From Verrucomicrobia bacterium SCGC AAA164-E04 (lineage in GTDB: Bacteria; Verrucomicrobiota; Verrucomicrobiia; Limisphaerales; AAA164-E04): a stretch of DNA of 36,908 bases. The stretch covers positions 1-36,908 of the forward strand of contig KB911976.1 of NCBI GenBank assembly GCA_000383715.1, given 5' to 3'. Below are positions 25,378 to 31,982 of this stretch, one piece after another (position 1 is the stretch's first letter; the number at the start of each line of letters is the position of its first letter). The notes beneath the pieces are model-generated. The model did not search any database and was not told where the DNA came from. It saw only the letters and a program-made list of their open reading frames with translations. A program made the translations under genes and the position numbers.

Positions 25378-26273
25378 GAATGGGGAGCATGGGCTGGGAA
25401 CGACGGCCTCAAACGCTGGCTGATCTCCAAGCCTGCGCAGCAGTAGGCCAGACACGTCTGATGCATACCTATTCTGACCTTTTTTCCAAACATGGTTTAT
25501 CGGTCGGACAGGTCCTGCTTACCCATGCAGACCTCAAGCATCACGAAAGACACCTGAATGCCAGAAATACCTTAACGGCTTTACTGGATCGTGATTTTAT
25601 TCCGATTGTAAACGAGAACGATGCCGTGTCTTTTACCGAATTGAAATTTGGAGACAATGACACGCTCTCGGCTCTGGTCGCTTGCCTGATTCCAGTTGAA
25701 TTACTCGTCATTTTAACCACAGCAGACGGCTTGATCGAAGATTTTGCGACACCTGAGGCGAAAAGAATTTCGGAAGTGGAGCGAATTGATGAAAGAATAA
25801 TGGCAATGGCGAGGGGTACGACGAGTGTCACTGCAACTGGTGGCATGACCACCAAGATCGAGGCGGCAAAGATCGCAGTCAGATCTGGCATACCCATGTT
25901 CATAGGCCCTGGCCGCAATGCGACGATTCTCAGAGACATGGCGGAAGGCGCTGATGTGGGCACTGTATTCCTTCCATCAAAGAAAGGACTTAAAGGGCGC
26001 AAACGCTGGATAGCATTTTTTCATCGTCCAAAAGGTTCCCTGACTGTTGATCAAGGAGCGAAGCTGGCTCTGCGTGAAAATGGAAAGAGCCTTCTACCAG
26101 GAGGAGTCACTGACATTGAAGGACCTTTTCAATCTGGTGAAGTCGTTCGTCTTCTTGATGAAGAAGGCACCGAATTTGCCCGGGGAATTGCCGAGTCAGA
26201 TTCAGCATCCTTCCAAACCTGGAAAGATCATGGTGAGGAAATCATTCATCGGGATAACCTTGTCATTCTCTAA
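25317..26273 (+). CDS. proB: Glutamate 5-kinase, 5'-truncated and fused to antisense isomerase sequence
   Basis: Residues from about 20 onward (SAGMGSMGW, then QACAAVGQTRLMHTYSDLF, QVLLTHADL, LNARNTLTALLDRDFIPIVNENDAV, KFGDNDTLSALVA) match the amino-acid-kinase domain of ProB. It phosphorylates glutamate in the first step of proline synthesis. A PUA domain follows (about 225-318, RKRWIAFF to the end). About 55 N-terminal residues, including the K-x-G-S phosphate-binding start, are missing. In their place the frame reads antisense through the isomerase copy (25317-25377), producing an artificial MDGFKKTDVFKSRF leader. As drawn it could not be active. Downstream mazG starts 13 bases after the stop. 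I judge the truncation likely an assembly or amplification chimera; a real rearrangement is possible. Confidence 0.88.
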   Translation: MDGFKKTDVFKSRFNSGFSAGMGSMGWERRPQTLADLQACAAVGQTRLMHTYSDLFSKHGLSVGQVLLTHADLKHHERHLNARNTLTALLDRDFIPIVNENDAVSFTELKFGDNDTLSALVACLIPVELLVILTTADGLIEDFATPEAKRISEVERIDERIMAMARGTTSVTATGGMTTKIEAAKIAVRSGIPMFIGPGRNATILRDMAEGADVGTVFLPSKKGLKGRKRWIAFFHRPKGSLTVDQGAKLALRENGKSLLPGGVTDIEGPFQSGEVVRLLDEEGTEFARGIAESDSASFQTWKDHGEEIIHRDNLVIL

Positions 26274-26286
26274 GCTCCATTAAAAA

Positions 26287-26946
26287 ATGAACCATCAAGT
26301 CACACCTGTTCAGGCAGTTCTTGAAATCATGTCTCGATTAAGGGCACCTGACGGATGCCCTTGGGATAAGGAGCAAGATCATGAGTCTCTTAAATTTCAT
26401 GCGGTGGAAGAAGTTTACGAGCTTATCGATGCCATTGAAGCTGGAGATGATCATGAAATGCAGGAAGAACTGGGTGACTTGCTGCTTCAGGTTGTCTTTC
26501 ATTGCCAGCTTGCCAAAGAAAGAAAAGTGTTTGATTTCAATGCTGTCTGTCAAACATTGGCTGAGAAATTGACCCGAAGGCATCCTCATGTTTTTGGAGA
26601 TACAAAAGCAGATGATATTGATGAAGTATGGGCCAATTGGGAAAAAATCAAACGCACCGAAAAAGAAGGAACCCACCTGGAGCGTCACTCCGCAATGGAC
26701 GGCATCCCAAAGCACCTTCCTGCGCTTCAGTATGCTGAAAAACTCGCAAAAAAAGCACGCAAAGCCAAACTCATTCCGCTGGAAACCCCTCCCTCAAACA
26801 AGCTACCAGAGGACCCCGCACTTCTGGGAGAATCCCTGCTCGAACTGGCCATGGACGCACAATCCAAAGGGTGGTCTGCTGAAGCCCTTCTGAGAGAGGC
26901 CATTCAGAAAAAAGAAAAAGAACTGAGGGACGTCGAATCCAAATAA
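26287..26946 (+). CDS. mazG: Nucleoside triphosphate pyrophosphohydrolase MazG
   Basis: MazG hydrolyses (d)NTPs to the monophosphate and pyrophosphate, a house-cleaning role that also lowers ppGpp effects. The 219-residue protein shows the opening RLRAPDGCPWDKEQDHESLKFHAVEEVYELIDAI with Glu41, Glu42 and Glu45, then MQEELGDLLLQVVFH with Glu60, Glu61 and Asp64. These are the Mg2+-binding acidic helices of the all-alpha NTP pyrophosphatase fold. LTRRHPHVFGD and VWANWEKIKRTEK follow. It is shorter than the roughly 263-residue E. coli enzyme because the second MazG-like repeat is reduced. It sits 13 bases after proB and 48 before the glyoxalase gene, so these three form an operon ending at the 27431 terminator. 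Confidence 0.95.
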   Translation: MNHQVTPVQAVLEIMSRLRAPDGCPWDKEQDHESLKFHAVEEVYELIDAIEAGDDHEMQEELGDLLLQVVFHCQLAKERKVFDFNAVCQTLAEKLTRRHPHVFGDTKADDIDEVWANWEKIKRTEKEGTHLERHSAMDGIPKHLPALQYAEKLAKKARKAKLIPLETPPSNKLPEDPALLGESLLELAMDAQSKGWSAEALLREAIQKKEKELRDVESK

Positions 26947-26994
26947 AGTATTTGAAGTATTGCCCTTCAGATTTTCAAATTCTAACCTTCTCCC

Positions 26995-27384
26995 ATGGGC
27001 ATTGTACGTCGATTAGATCATACGAGGTATCGCGTCAGCGATTTGGAAAAGAGTGTAGATTTTTACAAAAGAGTTCTCGGACTCGAGGAAGTGCGTCGTC
27101 ACAAATCACCTCGCGGCTCTGAACTTGTTTTTTTAAAAGCCCCTGAAAGCGAAGAGCTGATTGAACTTTGTTATTTCCCAAACAGTGGCCCTGTGGAAGT
27201 GCAGGAAGACTTAACGCATCTCGCGTTTATCGTCGATAGCTTGGAAGCATTTGGAAAACACCTGGAATCCATTGGCGAGACGTTTTCAGATGGCCCTACC
27301 ATGAAACTTGATGGCAGCGGAGGTTTTGCTTTTGTCGACGCACCTGAGGGATATGAAGTTGAATTGATTGAACGCAGACTGTAA
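26995..27384 (+). CDS. Glyoxalase I-like VOC family metalloenzyme
   Basis: This is a 129-residue vicinal-oxygen-chelate protein. The metal-ligand quartet of glyoxalase I is intact: His9 (LDHTRYRV), Glu57 (ELIELCY), His75 (LTHLAFIV) and Glu123 (YEVELIE). These align with His5, Glu56, His74 and Glu122 of E. coli GloA. DLEKSVDFYKRVLGLEE and DAPEGYEVELIE are characteristic. The likely reaction is isomerisation of the methylglyoxal-thiol hemithioacetal, with glutathione or another thiol; methylmalonyl-CoA epimerase and other VOC enzymes remain possible. It is the last gene of the proB-mazG operon, followed 46 bases later by a strong terminator. Confidence 0.87.
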   Translation: MGIVRRLDHTRYRVSDLEKSVDFYKRVLGLEEVRRHKSPRGSELVFLKAPESEELIELCYFPNSGPVEVQEDLTHLAFIVDSLEAFGKHLESIGETFSDGPTMKLDGSGGFAFVDAPEGYEVELIERRL

Positions 27385-27430
27385 GCGGTCAGTCGAGAGG
27401 CGTTTGACTATCTTGTATCAATAATTCAAT

Positions 27431-27466
27431 CCCCGGACAAACATGCCTGTCCGGGGATTTTTTTTT
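27431..27466 (+). terminator. Rho-independent terminator after the proB-mazG-glyoxalase operon
   Basis: A perfect 9-bp GC-rich stem (ccccggaca at 27431-27439, tgtccgggg at 27448-27456) closes an 8-base loop (aacatgcc). After a single A comes a run of nine T's (27458-27466). This is the clearest intrinsic terminator in the window and works for the plus strand. The left flank is not A-rich, so it would not serve the EF-hand gene that converges on it. Confidence 0.93.
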
Positions 27467-27509
27467 GAGAGAACCTCTAAGTCGCGAAGTCCGGAACGAT
27501 TACGAGGCA

Positions 27510-28097
27510 TTACTGACGCCCTGGTCGCGACCTTTGGCGTTGACCCCGGCCCTGTCCTTGACCTCGGCGCTGCTCTTGCCCTCCACGATTCCTGAGACCC
27601 TGACCTGCTTTTTCAGCCTCCTCACGCGTTATATAGCCGTCTTTATTGGCGTCCAGAACGCCCATTAAGCGCTGCATGCGCTCAGGGAGCTCGTCCTTGG
27701 AAATTTTATTATCTCCATTGGCATCTGCTTGCATCAGGCGATCTGCCATCTGCTTTCCACCGCCTGCCTGACCTCCACGACGTCCTTCATTTTGTCTGGA
27801 ATCACCCCGTTCAGGGCCACCCTTACCCCTACGCGGCCGGATTTCATCCATGGTCAATTTTCCATTTCCGTCGCTATCGAGCTTCTTTAAAACGGCAACC
27901 GCGTTTTTGATTTCAGATGCAGAAAGCTCACCGTCCTGGTTGGCATCAAGGGCCGCGAACACAGGAGGCCCTCCTTGAGGCCCACCGAAGCCACCGTCAG
28001 GGCCACGACCCTGTCCCCTGCCTTGTGCCTGTGTGTTTGTTGTGAGCGCTGCGGAAAGAGCGACCAAAGCCAATAAGGTTTTTTTATTTTTCATCAT
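27510..28097 (-). CDS. Secreted EF-hand calcium-binding protein, Gly/Arg/Gln-rich
   Basis: From the ATG at 28097 this is a 195-residue protein with a signal peptide (about 1-24, MMKNKKTLLALVALSAALTT... cut near TQA/Q). Four canonical EF-hand loops follow: Asp51-Glu62 (DANQDGELSASE), Asp74-Glu85 (DSDGNGKLTMDE), Asp125-Glu136 (DANGDNKISKDE) and Asp149-Glu160 (DANKDGYITREE). They are set in two pairs separated by a low-complexity linker rich in Gly, Arg and Gln. The tail from 166 is again R/G/Q-rich. An ATG at 28334 is in frame but would hide the signal peptide. It is exported and should bind Ca2+; its target is unknown. Such proteins are frequent in Planctomycetes and Verrucomicrobia. It is divergent from the AAA-FHA gene. 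Confidence 0.9.
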   Translation of the reverse strand: MMKNKKTLLALVALSAALTTNTQAQGRGQGRGPDGGFGGPQGGPPVFAALDANQDGELSASEIKNAVAVLKKLDSDGNGKLTMDEIRPRRGKGGPERGDSRQNEGRRGGQAGGGKQMADRLMQADANGDNKISKDELPERMQRLMGVLDANKDGYITREEAEKAGQGLRNRGGQEQRRGQGQGRGQRQRSRPGRQ

Positions 28098-28256
28098 GTT
28101 TTCTTTGATTGTATGTTCGTTAGTGAGAGACGATGACAATCTCAAGCTGGTTACAGGAAGTTGTAAATAGCCCCTTCTACCCGAGATTTTTTCTGTCTGA
28201 ATGAATAAAAGTATTTCTGATTGGCGGGGTTCAAACAATTCATCTAGCATGATCTG

Positions 28257-29696
28257 ATGAGCAGGTTTTTCACCACGGGTGGCACTTTGCACCATAACAG
28301 TCCTTCTTATGTTGAAAGAGAGTCCGACAAGCAATTGTTTGATCTTCTCTCGCAGGGAGAGTTCTGTTATGTGCTTACAGCCCGACAGATGGGGAAATCC
28401 TCAAGTATGGTGCGGGCTGCAATGCGATTGAAAGAAGTAGGCATTGACTCGCTCATACTAGATTTAACCGCGATTGGCCAGAACCTGAATATCGAGCAAT
28501 GGTATGATGGATTATTGGTGAAAATTGGCCAAACAATGCATCTGGAAGATGAACTGGAGGATTACTGGATGGACCATTCGAGAATGAGCCCGGTTCAAAG
28601 ATGGTTTCAAGCAATACGCAATGTCATCTTGCCTCGTATCGATAAAAAACTCGTTGTTTTTTTCGACGAACTGGACATGGTCCGCAGTTTACCTTTCCCA
28701 ACGGACGAACTTTTTGGAGCAATCCGTCAGTGTTACAATCAGCGCATTGAAGATCCCGAATACCATAAATTGACGTTTTGCCTACTGGGGGTGGCCACAC
28801 CTGCTGATTTAATCAAAGATCCCAATGCAACGCCCTTCAATATCGGACACCGGGTGCCACTCAACGATTTTTCCCATGAAGAGGCTCTTCCTCTTGCTAA
28901 AGGCTTGGAAGAACACGCAGGGAATCATCAAAAGGCGGAAAGGTTACTTAAACAAATCCACCACTGGACTCACGGTCACCCTTACCTTACTCAGAGACTC
29001 TGCCGTGCTGTCATCGATAAAAACAGTCAAACAGCTGAGGAGAAGAAAGAACCGGAAGCCTGGGTCGATTGGATTTGCGGAGAGATATTCCTATCCAGCA
29101 GAGCTCGCGAAAAAGATGATAACCTTCTGTATGTAAGGGAAAGAATCCGCCGAAGCCAGCTGGATCAGATGATGCTTTTGGAGCTTTACGAAAACGTGCT
29201 GAACACAGCAAAGCCTTTCTCCGATGATGATACAAATCCCTTGATCAGCGAACTTTTTCTCTCGGGACTTGTTCGAGTTGAAAAAAACCATCTGGTCGTT
29301 CGGAACAGAATCTACGCATATGTTTACAATGCAGAGTGGATCGAGCGCGTGAAACCCATGGCTGAAATCGAGTTGACTGATGGACAAAGAGTACGCATCA
29401 AATCCAGTTGCAGCATTGGTCGCACCGCTGCCAGCACGCTTTGCCTGCCTGATCAAAAAGTCTCACGCCGACATGCCATGATTCAAAAGGAAAAAAGCAA
29501 TCAGTTATGGTTGATCGACGCAGACAGTCGAAATGGAACTTTTCATAACGGATGCAAAGTAACTGAACCCACACTGTTGCGAGACAAAGATCAAATCAAT
29601 ATTGGTCCGTTTTGCATGATATTTCACCAAACCGATGCCCCTCGAGATGATGAGAGTGGGCAAACATCAATGGACAAGACTGTGTTTGATCTTTGA
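28257..29696 (+). CDS. AAA-like (AAA_35) NTPase fused to a FHA domain
   Basis: The N-terminal 350 or so residues of this 479-residue protein are an AAA_35-type STAND NTPase: YVERESDKQLFDLLSQGEFCYVLTARQMGKSS. This has the family's degenerate Walker A (residues 42-49) and Walker B KLVVFFDELDMV (131-142), with FCLLGVATPADLI as sensor strand and a HWTHGHPYLTQRLC winged-helix motif. Residues about 365-460 form a forkhead-associated domain: CSIGRTAASTLCLP, KVSRRHAMIQ with the conserved Ser-Arg-x-His, and DADSRNGTFHNG. FHA domains bind phosphothreonine. AAA_35 is usually joined to WD40, TPR, CHAT or TIR modules. The protein is cytoplasmic and probably a phospho-regulated signalling switch; partner kinases are not in the window. 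Its own C-terminal threonine-rich tail (TSMDKTVFDL) could be a phospho-site. Confidence 0.88.
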   Translation: MSRFFTTGGTLHHNSPSYVERESDKQLFDLLSQGEFCYVLTARQMGKSSSMVRAAMRLKEVGIDSLILDLTAIGQNLNIEQWYDGLLVKIGQTMHLEDELEDYWMDHSRMSPVQRWFQAIRNVILPRIDKKLVVFFDELDMVRSLPFPTDELFGAIRQCYNQRIEDPEYHKLTFCLLGVATPADLIKDPNATPFNIGHRVPLNDFSHEEALPLAKGLEEHAGNHQKAERLLKQIHHWTHGHPYLTQRLCRAVIDKNSQTAEEKKEPEAWVDWICGEIFLSSRAREKDDNLLYVRERIRRSQLDQMMLLELYENVLNTAKPFSDDDTNPLISELFLSGLVRVEKNHLVVRNRIYAYVYNAEWIERVKPMAEIELTDGQRVRIKSSCSIGRTAASTLCLPDQKVSRRHAMIQKEKSNQLWLIDADSRNGTFHNGCKVTEPTLLRDKDQINIGPFCMIFHQTDAPRDDESGQTSMDKTVFDL

Positions 29697-29771
29697 GCAA
29701 AGGAGCATCGATTCCACATAGAGCCCCTTCATAAAAGTCCGATGATATAATAAGTGAGAGATACGAACAAA

Positions 29772-31433
29772 ATGAAATTTCCATTTTACCCTTTGATAGC
29801 AGCATCTATCTACCTGACGCTAAATTTGGCGCAATGCGAAACTCGGGAACCGGCCTCCTACCAGGCCCAGCAACAACGCCTGAATCAAGCTATTCAACAA
29901 CAACCCATTCACGGACATGCCAGAAACATTATTTTATTCATTGGAGACGGCATGGGCATTTCCACCATTACAGCGGCACGCATTCTGGAAGGCCAACAAA
30001 ATGGGAACTCTGGGGAAGAGAACAACCTAAGTTGGGAATCGTTCCCTAACACAGCCTTGATCAAAGTTTACAACTCCAATCAGCAAACTCCTGATTCAGC
30101 CGGAACCATGAGTGCGATCATGACAGGACACAAGACCAAGGCATATACCTTCGGCTATGATCAGGATGTGGTGCGTGGAGATCACACGTCCGTCGAAGAC
30201 TATGAAGGTAACTCCAGAAAAGTAACAACGCTGCTGGAGCGTTTTGAGAAAGAGGGTAAATCAACAGGTATTGTCACTACTGCAAGGATTACTCACGCCA
30301 CTCCAGCTGCGTGTTATGCTCACTCTCCAGAACGCAATTGGGAGCATGATGCAGACATGAAATCCAAGCATAAGAATGCCTACGAAGCGGGATTTAAAGA
30401 CATAGCACGACAGTTGATTGAATTTCCCCACGGTGATGGACTCGAAGTTGCATTGGGGGGAGGAAGAGGAGCCTTCATCCCTGAAACATCTCCAGACCAT
30501 GAAGATCCCACAAACTCCGGAAAAAGACTAGATGGGAGAAACCTGATCAATGAGTGGCTGCTTCAGCCTCAATCCTCTTTTGTTTATGATCACGCAGGGT
30601 TGGATGCGGTGGATACGAATCAGACTTCCAAGCTACTTGGATTATTCGAACCGGCCCATATGCAATATGAGATTGACCGTGCCAAACCCATTTATCCTGA
30701 TGAGCCATCTCTCGAGCAAATGAGCATCAAGGCTTTGGAAGTTCTAAGGAAAAATGAAAAAGGATTCTTCCTGATGATCGAGGCAGGACGGATCGATCAC
30801 GCACATCACGCAGGCAATGCTCACAGGGCACTCATGGAAACCATTCGACTATCGGATGCTGTCAGGGGCATTCGGAAATCTCTTACCAAACAAGAAAAAA
30901 AAGAGACTTTAATCCTCGTCACTGCTGATCACAGTCATACTTTTACAATCGCCGGATACCCCACACGCGGGAATCCTATTTTAGGTCTTGTGGTGGGCAA
31001 TGATTCAAAAGGGCAACCTGAGAAAGAACCAAAGAAAGATGCCCTTGGCTTGCCTTATACAACTTTGGGCTACGTCAATGGGGGTGGGTATACTGGATCA
31101 GTTCTCAATAAAAAATCAGATTCTGTTTCTCATGGCGGCACGCATTTTCACGGTGAGTTTGGTGACGGAGGTGGAAGCCTTGTCGCAGGAAACGATTGGA
31201 AATACATCAATGTGCCAAGACAATCGCGCCCGGACCTGAGCGAGGTGGATGTGGAGTGTGAGAACTACGTACAGGAAGCAGGCATTCCCATGGGAAGCGA
31301 GACTCATGGCGGGGAAGATGTAGTCGCCTATGCCGAGGGGCCCATGGCTCACTTAATAAGTGGAGTCCATGAGCAAAATTTTATTTTTCACGTGATGCGT
31401 TTTGCATCGGATGCCAGTCAATTCGTTGACTGA
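29772..31433 (+). CDS. Alkaline phosphatase (PhoA family), secreted
   Basis: From the ATG at 29772 this is a 553-residue phosphomonoesterase with a signal peptide (about 1-21). The two-zinc, one-magnesium active site is readable: Asp59 in FIGDGMGIST, nucleophile Ser109 in TPDSAGTMSAIMTGHKT, the Mg-site ATPAA segment, EAGRIDHAHHAGNAHRA, TADHSHTF, and the late His in ETHGGEDVVAYAEGP. A Gly-rich insert (GGGRGAFIPE) and a long loop with SHGGTHFHGEFGDGGG lie in the C-terminal half. It would release phosphate from organic esters outside the cytoplasm. Cys22 follows LAQ, a poor lipobox, so a lipid anchor is not supported. The ATG at 29754 is an alternative. No PHO-box-like direct repeats were recognised upstream. 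Confidence 0.94.
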   Translation: MKFPFYPLIAASIYLTLNLAQCETREPASYQAQQQRLNQAIQQQPIHGHARNIILFIGDGMGISTITAARILEGQQNGNSGEENNLSWESFPNTALIKVYNSNQQTPDSAGTMSAIMTGHKTKAYTFGYDQDVVRGDHTSVEDYEGNSRKVTTLLERFEKEGKSTGIVTTARITHATPAACYAHSPERNWEHDADMKSKHKNAYEAGFKDIARQLIEFPHGDGLEVALGGGRGAFIPETSPDHEDPTNSGKRLDGRNLINEWLLQPQSSFVYDHAGLDAVDTNQTSKLLGLFEPAHMQYEIDRAKPIYPDEPSLEQMSIKALEVLRKNEKGFFLMIEAGRIDHAHHAGNAHRALMETIRLSDAVRGIRKSLTKQEKKETLILVTADHSHTFTIAGYPTRGNPILGLVVGNDSKGQPEKEPKKDALGLPYTTLGYVNGGGYTGSVLNKKSDSVSHGGTHFHGEFGDGGGSLVAGNDWKYINVPRQSRPDLSEVDVECENYVQEAGIPMGSETHGGEDVVAYAEGPMAHLISGVHEQNFIFHVMRFASDASQFVD

Positions 31434-31451
31434 AACAATTGAAAAAGTTTC

Positions 31452-31760
31452 TCACAAGATTGCCCAACAGCAAACCCAGCTTAAAATACCCACTCCCTCT
31501 GTTAGGCTCATCCAGAAAAACAACGTGAGAAAAAAGGGGGTTCCATGCCTGTGGCGCCTGGCAGTCTTCACTGCATCGAGATAATCTTTCCAAGGAGCCC
31601 AAGGGTAAAGAAAAAAAGTCGAGGTGCGGTTTCGTCTGCGCACATATGGTTCTATTTTGATCAGCCACAGGAAAATCAAAAAAAACAATCCGGATCCCAG
31701 AAACCATAATCCGTACAGCATCGAGGGGGAGGTTATCAGTCCATCATTACTTGTGTTCAC
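31452..31760 (-). CDS. Small two-segment membrane protein, unknown
   Basis: This 102-residue frame has two hydrophobic stretches, about 15-34 (LYGLWFLGSGLFFLIFLWLI) and 75-100 (FFLTLFFWMSLTEGVGILSWVCCW), separated by a basic, aromatic loop (EPYVRRRNRTSTFF, WKDYLDAVKTARRHRHG). The loop is probably cytoplasmic by the positive-inside rule. The start is GTG at 31760 or ATG at 31721. It converges on the alkaline phosphatase gene 18 bases away. It is taken as real because of this well-ordered topology. A competing frame on the same strand (31381-31707) lacks such structure. No family is recognised. Confidence 0.6.
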   Translation of the reverse strand: MNTSNDGLITSPSMLYGLWFLGSGLFFLIFLWLIKIEPYVRRRNRTSTFFLYPWAPWKDYLDAVKTARRHRHGTPFFLTLFFWMSLTEGVGILSWVCCWAIL

Positions 31761-31982
31761 AGGGGTTTTGTAACCGTTTTAAAAAAGACTGGCAATAACT
31801 AGCTACCTACAGATCATTGCCATTTCAATCTGCAGCCATCATGAGAGCACCTGATTGAAGTCGATTTGGCAGCAATTTTCATACCTATCTTACTATGCTG
31901 CATGCACTTATCACGCAGATCCTTTAAAGAAAACCATCCGATTTCAATGTTCCTTTGATTTATCGTGATCTTTTAAAGATCT

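Noticed and set aside
29754-29771. Upstream ATG as start and a lipoprotein reading of the alkaline phosphatase
   Set aside because: The first six residues are charged and precede a normal signal peptide start; the Cys is preceded by LAQ, which is a poor lipobox.
31381-31707. 108-codon minus-strand frame overlapping the end of the alkaline phosphatase gene
   Set aside because: It overlaps the phosphatase gene by about 50 bases and a better, membrane-protein-like frame on the same strand; its sequence looks like a shadow.
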